Positions 6,961 through 13,946 of a DNA stretch of 18,503 nucleotides are shown in pieces. The DNA is taken from assembly GCA_018374635.1 (NCBI GenBank), contig JAHAEW010000066.1, forward strand, positions 1 to 18,503. Direction: 5' to 3'. The notes beneath the pieces are model-generated. The model saw only the letters and a program-made list of their open reading frames with translations, was not told the DNA's origin and searched no databases. Position 1 is the stretch's first letter, and every line of letters starts with the position of its first letter. Source of the stretch: Clostridiales bacterium (GTDB taxonomy: Bacteria > Bacillota > Clostridia > Oscillospirales > Oscillospiraceae). A program made the position numbers and the translations under genes.

Positions 6961-7430
6961 GCGTGGTATTTTACCGCATTGACGACCGCCTGATCCACGG
7001 ACAGGTGATGACGGGGTGGAGCAAGGTCTATCAGGCCACCCGGATCTTCGTGGTGGACGACAAGACCGCCCAGGACCAGTTCCTGTGCCAGGTCATGAAG
7101 ATGGCGGTCCCCCGGGATTACGACGTACACATCTACACGGTGGAGCAGGCCCTGGAGGCCATCGCCAACGATCCCCCGGAGCTGCGCACCATCGTGCTCT
7201 CCAAGACCCCCGACGTGATGCAGCGCCTGCTGGAGGGGGGCGCCCCCATGAAGGAGCTCAACCTGGGCGGCATGGGCTATGTGGCGGGCCGGAAGATGAT
7301 CCTGCGCAACATCCAGGTCTCCCCGGCCGAGCTGGAGCAGCTCCAGGCCATCGCCGCCAGGGGGGTGCGGGTGTTCTGTCAGATCGTGCCCGACGGCAAG
7401 TGCATCGAGATCGACAAGGTCAAGCTGTAA
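6957..7430 (+). CDS. PTS mannose-family EIIB
   Basis: A 157-residue EIIB that phosphorylates the sugar during transport through EIIC/EIID. The signature RIDDRLIHGQVMTGW is at residues 7-21 and gives His14 as the phosphorylated residue. This is the histidine-type EIIB specific to the mannose class, not the cysteine type of other PTS families. LNLGGMGYVAG and the closing VFCQIVPD segment are also family features. It overlaps EIIA by four bases and is followed by 133 untranslated bases containing a strong hairpin before EIIC. Confidence 0.93.
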   Translation: MSVVFYRIDDRLIHGQVMTGWSKVYQATRIFVVDDKTAQDQFLCQVMKMAVPRDYDVHIYTVEQALEAIANDPPELRTIVLSKTPDVMQRLLEGGAPMKELNLGGMGYVAGRKMILRNIQVSPAELEQLQAIAARGVRVFCQIVPDGKCIEIDKVKL

Positions 7431-7477
7431 CGCCTGCGTTTTCTCCTGCGCGCCCATGAAAACTCCGCGGGGAACCG

Positions 7478-7511
7478 GCGGCGGGGGACGAAAGGAGGGG
7501 TCCCCCGCCGC
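7478..7511 (+). promoter_or_regulatory. Strong intercistronic hairpin between EIIB and EIIC genes
   Basis: A perfect 12-bp GC stem (GCGGCGGGGGAC at 7478-7489 with GTCCCCCGCCGC at 7500-7511) presents the loop GAAAGGAGGG, which contains a full Shine-Dalgarno-like sequence. No T-run follows and EIIC starts 52 bases later with its own AGAGGAGG site. It fits an RNA processing/stability element separating EIIA-EIIB from EIIC-EIID expression. Confidence 0.55.
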
Positions 7512-7563
7512 ACCGATAGATTGTCCCGGATTCTGAGCGAATGAAAAGAGGAGGTCATTTGTT

Positions 7564-8322
7564 ATGAGTTGGCTGCAAGCCCTGATTATCGGAGTGCTCT
7601 ACTATCTCTCCGACGCGCCCTGGTTCTTCGGCGAAGGATACTATGTGCTCCAGCGTCCCATTGTGGCAGGCTTCCTGACGGGCCTGGTCATGGGCGATCC
7701 CGTGACGGGCACCATCATCGGCGCCACCATCAACCTGATCTATCTGGGCCACCTGAACGTGGGCGGCTCCATGCCCTCCGATATGGCCGTGGCCGGCTAC
7801 ATCGGAACCGCCCTGGCCATCGCCACCAACGTCAGCACCGAGGTGGCCCTGGCCATCGCCGTCCCGCTGGGCCTGCTGGGCACCATCTGGTGGGTGGGCA
7901 AGATGACCATCAACTCCTTCTTCGTCCACTGGGCCGACAGCTACGCGGCCAAGGGCGATGAGAAGGGCGTCATGCGCATGAACTGGCTGCCCAGCGCGGT
8001 GATGATGCTGGTGTTTAAGGTCATCGTGGCCCTGGTCATCCTCATGGCCGGCGTGCCCCTGATGGAGAGCTTCCTGAACGTGGTGCAGGGCACCAACATC
8101 CTCCACGCCCTGGAGGTGGTGGGCGGTCTGCTGCCCGCCCTGGGCATCGGATTGAACCTGCGGGCCATCCTGAAGAGCGAGACCATGCCCTTCCTGCTCA
8201 TCGGCTTCCTGCTGGTGGCCTACTTCCAGATCAGCATCGTGGGCGTGGCCATGTTCGGACTGGTCTTTGCCCTCATCTACATGCAGATGAATCAGAAGGA
8301 GGATGCGAGCTATGGCGGCTAA
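7564..8322 (+). CDS. PTS mannose-family EIIC (membrane permease subunit)
   Basis: A 252-residue polytopic membrane protein of the mannose/sorbose EIIC family, which with EIID forms the sugar-conducting unit. Membrane segments are visible at roughly residues 5-22, 30-65, 75-115, 137-165, 175-205 and 215-240. Conserved motifs include DAPWFFG, GTIIGATINLIYLGHLNVGG and PSDMAVAGYIGTALAI. ATG at 7564 is preceded by AGAGGAGG. The last 11 bases overlap the EIID start, so the two are coupled. The subfamily (mannose, sorbose, N-acetylgalactosamine and so on) cannot be fixed by eye. Confidence 0.92.
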   Translation: MSWLQALIIGVLYYLSDAPWFFGEGYYVLQRPIVAGFLTGLVMGDPVTGTIIGATINLIYLGHLNVGGSMPSDMAVAGYIGTALAIATNVSTEVALAIAVPLGLLGTIWWVGKMTINSFFVHWADSYAAKGDEKGVMRMNWLPSAVMMLVFKVIVALVILMAGVPLMESFLNVVQGTNILHALEVVGGLLPALGIGLNLRAILKSETMPFLLIGFLLVAYFQISIVGVAMFGLVFALIYMQMNQKEDASYGG

Positions 8323-9166
8323 TGTGGAAAACAGTGCGGTCCAGGCGGCCGACAAGAAAGTCCATCTGGACAAGAAGGACATCCGCCGCTCCTACTGGCT
8401 GTGGCAGTTCTTCTCGCACGCCAACTACAACTACGAGCGCATGCAGGGCGGCGCCTTCGCCATGTGCATGGCGCCCATCATCAAAAAGCTCTATCCCGGC
8501 CGGGAGGAGAAGATCGCCGGCCTTCAGCGCCACCTGACCTTCTTCAACACCAACCCCAACGTGGGGACGGTCATCCACGGCGCCGTCATCTCCATGGAGG
8601 AGGAGCGGGCCAACGGGGCCGAGATCAGCGACGAGGCCATCAACGCCGTCAAGACCGGGATGATGGGCCCCATGGCCGGCATCGGCGACGCCCTGGACCA
8701 GGGCGTCATCATCCCCCTGGTGGTGGCCCTGGGCATCAGCTTCGGCAGCACCGGCAACCTCTTCGGGCCCCTGCTGGTCCTCATCGGCCTGCCCATCATC
8801 CTGATGCTCATCGCCTACAACTGCTGGATGAAGGGCTATTCCCTGGGCAGCAGCGCCATTACCGCCATGCTGGCCGGCGGCCGGATGAAGCAGCTCATCG
8901 GCGCGGCGGGCATCCTGGGCTGTACCGTGATGGGCGGCCTGGTGGCCACCTCCGTCAGCTTCAAGACCGCCATCGCCTTCCACATCGGAGAGCAGGCCTT
9001 CGATCTGCAAAGCCAGCTCTTTGACGCCATCATGCCGGGCCTTCTGCCCCTGGGCGTGACCCTGGGAGTCTACGCTCTGCTGCGGAAGGAGAAGTTCACT
9101 TCCATCCAGATCATGCTGGGTCTGGTCGTGATCGGATTTGTCGGCGGAATGGTCGGCATCTTCTGA
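8312..9166 (+). CDS. PTS mannose-family EIID (membrane subunit)
   Basis: A 284-residue EIID, unique to mannose-class PTS and obligate partner of EIIC. It starts with a hydrophilic segment, then WLWQFFSHANYNYERMQG (about 31-48), matching the EIID N-terminal signature, then FFNTNPNVGTVIHGAVISMEE and GMMGPMAGIGDALDQG, both strongly conserved. Hydrophobic segments occupy the C-terminal half. ATG at 8312 lies nine bases after AAGGAGG inside the end of EIIC. The in-frame ATG at 8303 abuts that site and is rejected. A terminator hairpin begins 14 bases after the stop. Confidence 0.93.
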   Translation: MAANVENSAVQAADKKVHLDKKDIRRSYWLWQFFSHANYNYERMQGGAFAMCMAPIIKKLYPGREEKIAGLQRHLTFFNTNPNVGTVIHGAVISMEEERANGAEISDEAINAVKTGMMGPMAGIGDALDQGVIIPLVVALGISFGSTGNLFGPLLVLIGLPIILMLIAYNCWMKGYSLGSSAITAMLAGGRMKQLIGAAGILGCTVMGGLVATSVSFKTAIAFHIGEQAFDLQSQLFDAIMPGLLPLGVTLGVYALLRKEKFTSIQIMLGLVVIGFVGGMVGIF

Positions 9167-9179
9167 CCGGAACCGGGCA

Positions 9180-9214
9180 AGCCGGGCGGCAGACCTGCCG
9201 TCCGGCTCGTTTTT
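9180..9214 (+). terminator. Terminator between EIID and enzyme I genes
   Basis: AGCCGGGCGGCA (9180-9191) pairs with TGCCGTCCGGCT (9196-9207) through 12 bp including one G-T pair. The loop is four bases and CG then TTTTT (9210-9214) follow. The enzyme I start codon is only 19 bases beyond the T-run and no promoter fits between, so EI must be read by partial read-through. This would make EI less abundant than the EII subunits. Confidence 0.75.
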
Positions 9215-9232
9215 ACAGGAGGGACATGGACT

Positions 9233-10855
9233 ATGACCACATTACATGGACAGGGGGTCAGCCGCGGCGTGGCCATCGGCCCCATCCACCGGCTGGGGAG
9301 CGGCCCGGCCGAGCTCCGGCCCAGGAGCGGCGCCGCGCCCGGGGAGGAGCTGGAGCGCTTTGCGCAGGCCCGTGCCCAGGCCGGCGCGGAGCTGGAGGAG
9401 ATCTACCAGCAGACGCTGGAGACCCTGGGGGAGGAGAACGCCCTGCTCTTCCAGATCCACCAGATGGTGCTGGAGGACCCGGATTTCTGCGAGGGCGTGG
9501 AGGCGCGTATCCGCGCCGGGGCCGACGCGGCCTATGCCGTGCAGGAGGCCTCCCGGGACGCGGCCGCCGCCTTCGCCGCCATGGACAACGACTATATGCA
9601 GGGCCGGACCGCCGACGTGCTGGACATCGGCGCGCGGCTCATCCACATCCTGAACGGGACGGAGGAGGAGGCCCTGGTCCTCACTGAGCCGGCCGTCCTG
9701 GCCGCCGAGGACCTGGCCCCCAGCCAGACCGCCCGCCTGGACCGGAGCAAGGTGCTGGCCTTCGTGACGGCGGGCGGCTCGGTCAACTCCCACACGGCCA
9801 TCTTTGCCCGCACCATGGGCATCCCGGCGGTGGTGGGCCTGGGCCGCTCCCTGGAGCTGCTCTCCCAGGGCCGGGAGGTGGCGGTGGACGGGGCCACCGG
9901 CGAGGTGGTCCTCTCCCCCGACGGGGCGGTCCGGGCCGGGTTTGAGGCCCGGCAGAGCGCCGCCTGCGCCGAGCAGGCCCAGGCCGAGCGCTACCGGGGC
10001 CGGGCCAGCGTGACCCGGGGCGGCCGGAAGATCGAGCTGTGCGCCAACGTGGGCGGACCGGAGGACATTGAGGCCGCCCTGGCGGGAGACGCCGAGGGCA
10101 TCGGCCTGTTCCGCAGCGAGTTCCTCTACCTCCAGCGCAGCGACTACCCCGACGAGGAGACCCAACTGAGCGCCTACCGGGACGTGCTGGAGCGGATGGG
10201 GGGCAAGCGGGTGGTCATCCGCACCCTGGACATCGGCGCCGACAAGCAGGCCGACTACTTCCAGCTTCCTCCCGAGGAGAACCCCGCCATGGGCATGCGG
10301 GCCATCCGCATCTGCCTGACCCGGCCGGAGGTATTCCGCACCCAGCTGCGGGCCCTGTACCGGGCGTCGGTCTACGGGAAGCTGGCCATCATGTTCCCTA
10401 TGATCACCTCTCCCACCGAGGTGCGCTCCGTCCTGGAGGCCGCCGCCGCCGTCCGGGGAGAGCTGGACGCCGAGGGCATTCCCTATGCCCCGGACGTGGA
10501 GCTGGGCATCATGATCGAGACCCCCGCCGCCGCCCTCCTGAGTGAAGAACTGGCCCGGCAGGTGGATTTCTTCAGCGTGGGCACCAACGACCTGACCCAG
10601 TACACTCTGGCCCTGGACCGCCAGAATGCCGGCGTGGCCTGCTTTGACGACCCAGAGCACCGGGCGGTGCTCCGCCTCATCGCCATGGCCGCCGAGAACG
10701 CCCACCGGGCGGGCATCTGGATCGGCGTCTGCGGCGAGCTGGGGGCCGACCCCTCCCTCCTCCCGGCCTTCCTGGACCTGGGGATCGACGAGCTGTCCAT
10801 GAGCCCCGGCGCCATCCTGCGCACCCGGATGCAGGTGTGCCGGATGGGGCGGTGA
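9233..10855 (+). CDS. ptsI: PTS enzyme I (phosphoenolpyruvate-protein phosphotransferase)
   Basis: A 540-residue enzyme I, close to the usual 570-575. It autophosphorylates from PEP and donates to HPr. The swivelling histidine is His187 in GGSVNSHTAIFARTMGIPAV, where most relatives read GGxTSHxAI. The HPr-binding helical region precedes it. The C-terminal PEP-binding barrel shows GIGLFRSEFLYL, IRTLDIGADKQ, ENPAMGMRAIR, MIETPAAALL, FFSVGTNDLTQY and the catalytic cysteine Cys500 in GVCGELGAD. All activity motifs are present. ATG at 9233 is placed by CAGGAGGG upstream, since the ATG at 9226 is too close. Last gene of the operon, preceded by a terminator. With the operon's own HPr it completes a self-sufficient phosphorelay, though it may also serve other PTS in the cell. 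Confidence 0.95.
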   Translation: MTTLHGQGVSRGVAIGPIHRLGSGPAELRPRSGAAPGEELERFAQARAQAGAELEEIYQQTLETLGEENALLFQIHQMVLEDPDFCEGVEARIRAGADAAYAVQEASRDAAAAFAAMDNDYMQGRTADVLDIGARLIHILNGTEEEALVLTEPAVLAAEDLAPSQTARLDRSKVLAFVTAGGSVNSHTAIFARTMGIPAVVGLGRSLELLSQGREVAVDGATGEVVLSPDGAVRAGFEARQSAACAEQAQAERYRGRASVTRGGRKIELCANVGGPEDIEAALAGDAEGIGLFRSEFLYLQRSDYPDEETQLSAYRDVLERMGGKRVVIRTLDIGADKQADYFQLPPEENPAMGMRAIRICLTRPEVFRTQLRALYRASVYGKLAIMFPMITSPTEVRSVLEAAAAVRGELDAEGIPYAPDVELGIMIETPAAALLSEELARQVDFFSVGTNDLTQYTLALDRQNAGVACFDDPEHRAVLRLIAMAAENAHRAGIWIGVCGELGADPSLLPAFLDLGIDELSMSPGAILRTRMQVCRMGR

Positions 10856-10869
10856 TCCCGAAAGAAAAG

Positions 10870-10913
10870 AGGCGCGCCCCCCGTCCCGGTCAAGCGGGAC
10901 GGGGGGCGCGCCT
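10870..10913. terminator. Very stable hairpin between convergent transcripts
   Basis: A perfect 19-bp GC-rich stem (10870-10888 with 10895-10913) closes on GTCAAG. On the minus strand it is followed by CTTTTCTTT, so its best role is terminating the 67-residue protein and serine hydrolase transcript. On the plus strand no T-run follows, but the stem begins 14 bases after the EI stop and may still define that 3' end. Confidence 0.75.
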
Positions 10914-10930
10914 GCGCGGCGGGAGGATGG

Positions 10931-11134
10931 TCAGCGGGGGCGGGAGAGGGAGAGCTCCTCCGCCCGGTACCAGCGGCGGGTGCCGTCCTCGAAGAGCACC
11001 CGGAACACGCCCTCCTCGCCCACCTCCACAATGGTGCCCTCGGGCCGGATGGCCGGACGGCAGCCCACAAAGGCGCCGGCGGTCACCACCACCCGGGTCA
11101 GGAGGGGAAGGGTCTGCTTCCGTGTCAGATTCAT
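10931..11134 (-). CDS. Small protein of unknown function with SH3-like C-terminal half
   Basis: A 67-residue protein I do not recognise. The N-terminal third is basic (MNLTRKQTLPLLTR). The second half, GTIVEVGEEGVFRVLFEDG followed by TRRWYRAEEL, alternates beta-strand-like segments in a pattern reminiscent of small KOW/Tudor/SH3-like barrels, which is suggestive only. ATG at 11134 has AGAGGAG nine bases upstream. It lies 107 bases behind the serine hydrolase in the same direction and ends before a strong minus-strand terminator, so the two may be one transcript. A weak promoter-like pair (TTCTGA, 17 bases, TAGGAT on the minus strand) in the gap could serve it alone. Confidence 0.65.
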   Translation of the reverse strand: MNLTRKQTLPLLTRVVVTAGAFVGCRPAIRPEGTIVEVGEEGVFRVLFEDGTRRWYRAEELSLSRPR

Positions 11135-11241
11135 AGCGATACACTCCTCTGTTCCAGCGGCGTGTCCCCGGCGGGGACGGCCTTGTCGGTGTATCCTATG
11201 CCGGGAAAGGGGCGGTCAGAACCGGAAGCGGCAAAGACGGG

Positions 11242-13296
11242 TCAGGCGGAGAGCTGGAAACGGGTCCCCGGCTCCCCGGCAAAGACCACCCAGCCCCCCT
11301 CGGGGAGGACCGCCGAGGTATCGCCCCAGGCCACCGAGCTGGCGGTGACCAGGCCGCTGGCGTCGTAGACGGTGAAGCCGCCCTCTCCCGTCCGGGCCAC
11401 CTGGAGGGTCTTTCCGGCGGCAGCGCCCACCCGGCACCAGCGGGCATAGCCGTCGGCCTGGATGGAGAGTGCCGCGCCGGGGCCGGTATAGAGGGCGGGG
11501 GCGGCGGCGGCGTCCATGCACCGGTAGTCCCCGAACTGGAGGTACTCCACGCCGTTTTCCACCGAGAAGGTGAGGTCGGCCCCGTTGCGGGAGCCGGTGC
11601 CCGGGAGGGTCAGCCGGGCGCGGGCGTGGGTTTCATCCACAATGCGGCAGTTGGCGGCGTATCCGGGCAGCTCGGGGAGCATCCCCAGGGAGGCGAAGAG
11701 GCTGGAGGTCACATAGGTCTCCCCCCGGTAGTCCTCGTTGAGGATGAGGTAGAGCTTCTGGCTCCGCGCCTGCCAGGCCTCTTCCACCGGCGGGGAGAGG
11801 GGGTTGTCCTCCAGGCGCTCCAGGGCGTACTGGGCGACGCCTGTGGCGGGCAGGCCGGGGAGAACGGTATAGGCCTGCTCATAGAGATAGGTGCGCCCGT
11901 TGTCCTCGGTGACAAAACGGTAGCGGACGGTGTTGTCCGCGTCCCGGAAGCTGCCGTCGCTGTAATAGGCGAGGTCCATGCTCCTGCCCCCCAGGGCGGC
12001 CACGGCGGTGAAGGTCACGCCCTGTCCATCGGCGGAGGGGGAGACCGTGAGGGCGGCCCCCAGGCCGCTGTATGCCCCCGAGACCGCCTGGGCCAGCCCC
12101 TCGGGCAGGGGAGCGGGGGAGGCGTCGGGCAGGGCGGTGGGCTGGACTGCCTGGACGCCCTCCTCGGCCAGGGCGTCCAGCAGGATCTGCACGCCCGCCA
12201 GCTGGTTATAGGTGCTCACACCCCCGGAGGAGACCACGGCCACGGCCATATCCTCCTCGGGCAGAACGATGAGTCCCGCGTGGTAGTAGAGGGTGTCGCC
12301 CCCCTTGACCAGGGCGGGGATACCGCTGTGGTTGAAGGGGTACATATGGACGTTGTCCCAGCCCAGGCCGTAGGCCAGGGCGTCGTCCCCGCTCTCCTCC
12401 GGCCAGAGGCCCCGGGCGTACTCCTCCCCGGCGGTGGACTGCCAGGAGGCGTCGGTGAGCAGGTCGTTGTCCCCGCAGAAGAGCCCGCCGAAGGCGGCCA
12501 GGTCGGAGGCGGTGGCGTACAGGCCGCCCGCGCCGATGATGTTCAGCGTGTCGGCGGGGAGGGCGCGGGTGTCGCTCCCCTGGTAGATGCGGGCCAGATC
12601 GTCCCGGTCAAAGTCGTCGGCCGGGGTGAAGGTGCGGGTAAGGCCCGCCTCCTCCAGCAGGTGGGTGCGGAGGTAGTCGGTGAAGTCCTGGCCGGACACG
12701 GCCTCCACCACCAGTTCGGCCAGGGTGAAGCCGTCGTTGCAGTAGACGCTGTACGTCCCCGGATCGGCCTTGAGCCGCTGCGTGGAGAGCCGCTCCAGCA
12801 GATCGTCGGTCCCCGCGCCGGTGTAGGCGTCAAAGAGGAAGGCGCTGCGGGTGGAGTCCCCCATAAGGCCGGAGGAGTGGTTGAGGAGCATCCGCACGGT
12901 GATGTCCCGGTACCGCTCGTCGGCCATGGTGAAGCCGGGGAGATACCGGGTCACCGGGGCGTCCAGGTCCACCTTGCCCGCCTCGCAGAGCTGAAGGAGG
13001 GCGGCGGTGGTGTAGAGCTTGCTGACCGAGCCGATGCCGTAGAGGTCTTGGTCGGTGAGGGCGCGGTTCTCGGTGCGGGAGAAGGCGCCGGCATGGCCGG
13101 TCATGGTGATCGCCCCGTCCTGCCACAGGGCGTACTGGATGCTGACCGCGCCGCCGTACTGGGCGGCGGCCTCGATGGCCTGCTGGGCGGAGGCGGCGCG
13201 GGAGAGGGGCTCCTCCGCCGCGGCGGCGGGTGCTGCGGCCGCCGGCACGCAGAGCAGGGCGGCGAGGGCCAGGGATGGGATGCGCATGTGCTTCAT
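11242..13296 (-). CDS. Secreted serine hydrolase, beta-lactamase class C / DD-peptidase fold, long C-terminal extension
   Basis: A 684-residue protein starting with a signal peptide (basic MKHMR, hydrophobic core to about residue 22, likely cleavage near AAAA-EE). The catalytic domain (about 35-400) has all three active-site elements of the class C family: SVSK at 90-93 (nucleophile Ser90, Lys93), YCN at 185-187, and HAG in YYHAGLIVLPEED replacing the KTG triad. HSSGLMGDS and GIGSVSK are typical of the serine-hydrolase/esterase group. The remaining 280 or so residues look beta-rich and are not recognised. ATG at 13296 follows AAAGGAAG. The open frame continues 28 codons upstream without a ribosome site. 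Family members include peptidases, esterases and penicillin-binding proteins, so beta-lactamase activity should not be assumed. Confidence 0.85.
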   Translation of the reverse strand: MKHMRIPSLALAALLCVPAAAAPAAAAEEPLSRAASAQQAIEAAAQYGGAVSIQYALWQDGAITMTGHAGAFSRTENRALTDQDLYGIGSVSKLYTTAALLQLCEAGKVDLDAPVTRYLPGFTMADERYRDITVRMLLNHSSGLMGDSTRSAFLFDAYTGAGTDDLLERLSTQRLKADPGTYSVYCNDGFTLAELVVEAVSGQDFTDYLRTHLLEEAGLTRTFTPADDFDRDDLARIYQGSDTRALPADTLNIIGAGGLYATASDLAAFGGLFCGDNDLLTDASWQSTAGEEYARGLWPEESGDDALAYGLGWDNVHMYPFNHSGIPALVKGGDTLYYHAGLIVLPEEDMAVAVVSSGGVSTYNQLAGVQILLDALAEEGVQAVQPTALPDASPAPLPEGLAQAVSGAYSGLGAALTVSPSADGQGVTFTAVAALGGRSMDLAYYSDGSFRDADNTVRYRFVTEDNGRTYLYEQAYTVLPGLPATGVAQYALERLEDNPLSPPVEEAWQARSQKLYLILNEDYRGETYVTSSLFASLGMLPELPGYAANCRIVDETHARARLTLPGTGSRNGADLTFSVENGVEYLQFGDYRCMDAAAAPALYTGPGAALSIQADGYARWCRVGAAAGKTLQVARTGEGGFTVYDASGLVTASSVAWGDTSAVLPEGGWVVFAGEPGTRFQLSA

Positions 13297-13368
13297 GTGA
13301 CTCTTCCTTTCCGGCCGGGGAGCGGGCTCCGGCCTGTGTCCCCGCCCTTGCGCGGGGAGGATAGTCCC

Positions 13369-13397
13369 AGTGTAGCGCACCCCGCCCCGTTTGGCAA
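13369..13397 (-). promoter_or_regulatory. Promoter of the serine hydrolase gene
   Basis: On the minus strand TTGCCA (13397-13392) and TACACT (13374-13369) are 17 bases apart. The leader would be about 65 bases. Confidence 0.6.
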
Positions 13398-13543
13398 GGG
13401 AAAAGATTCCGCGCCCGCGCCCCGGGCACAGAGGCGCGCGGGAAGGCGCCGGATGGAGGAAAAGTCATCCAAAAAGCCGCGGTTTTGTGAAAAACAGTTC
13501 AGAAAAGGGGAAGAATTATCAGTTTATTTTCCACATCGCACCG

Positions 13544-13572
13544 TTGCCGGGCGGGGGGATCTATGCTATACT
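13544..13572 (+). promoter_or_regulatory. Extended -10 promoter of the 79-residue protein gene
   Basis: TTGCCG (13544-13549), 17 bases, TATACT (13567-13572), with TG one base before the -10 hexamer making an extended -10 element. Together with the strong AAAGGAGGG ribosome site downstream this predicts high expression. Confidence 0.7.
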
Positions 13573-13636
13573 AAAGCCGGTGAAAATCTGTTTTACAGCC
13601 TGCGATAGAAGCATTCAATAAAGGAGGGAATTTTTT

Positions 13637-13876
13637 ATGCGCCTGACCAATATTAAGGATGTCCAGAAGTTTATCGACGTGGTCAACTCCTGTGAGCACG
13701 AGGTCTATCTGAAGTCCCTGGAGGGAGACGTGTTCAACCTGAAGTCCTCCATGTCCCAGTACATCGCCATCGGCCGTCTGATCCAGGAGTCCGGTTCCTC
13801 TCTGGAGCTCTTCGCCAACGATAAGAACGACCAGATCCGCCTGCTCAACTTCCTGCACGAGCTGAACGCGGACTGA
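13637..13876 (+). CDS. Conserved-looking 79-residue protein of unknown function
   Basis: A small soluble acidic protein with no signal peptide or membrane helix and no named domain I can assign. It begins MRLTNIKDVQKFIDVVNSC, an amphipathic helix, then VYLKSLEGDVFNLKSSMSQY and a helical C-terminus DKNDQIRLLNFLHELNAD. The pattern suggests one compact alpha/beta domain. Evidence that it is real: the start at 13637 has an excellent AAAGGAGGG site, an extended -10 promoter lies 65 bases upstream, and an intrinsic terminator begins 14 bases after the stop. It thus forms its own short transcript, with possible read-through into truA. Confidence 0.8.
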   Translation: MRLTNIKDVQKFIDVVNSCEHEVYLKSLEGDVFNLKSSMSQYIAIGRLIQESGSSLELFANDKNDQIRLLNFLHELNAD

Positions 13877-13889
13877 CAGCACACAGGGA

Positions 13890-13930
13890 GGCCGCACCTG
13901 CCGGAGAGATCCGCGGGTGCGGCCTTTTTT
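13890..13930 (+). terminator. Terminator between the 79-residue protein gene and truA
   Basis: GGCCGCACC (13890-13898) pairs with GGTGCGGCC (13916-13924), with inner CCGG-type pairing possible, followed by TTTTTT (13925-13930). The truA ribosome binding site begins three bases after the T-run, so truA depends on read-through unless it has a promoter I did not see. Confidence 0.85.
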
Positions 13931-13946
13931 GCCGGAGGGAACGACC

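Larger units (their letters stand above)
13297..13636. other. Divergent intergenic region between serine hydrolase and 79-residue protein
   Basis: This 340-base stretch holds the two outward-facing promoters listed separately. The roughly 145 bases between them shift from GC-rich on the left to AT-rich near 13500-13540. I see no gene, RNA gene or clear operator in it. Confidence 0.6.

Noticed and set aside
9242..10705. Long minus-strand open frame antisense to enzyme I
   Set aside because: Shadow frame of GC-rich coding DNA, rich in Gly, His and Leu, without a ribosome site or recognisable motif. Enzyme I motifs fill the plus strand.
11242..13296. Calling the serine hydrolase an antibiotic-resistance beta-lactamase
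   Set aside because: The SxxK/YxN/HxG set is shared with esterases and peptidases, and the length and extra C-terminal region do not match known resistance enzymes.
13297..13380. 28-residue extension of the serine hydrolase
   Set aside because: No ribosome site. It would put charged residues before a clear signal peptide and would begin downstream of, or within, the predicted promoter.
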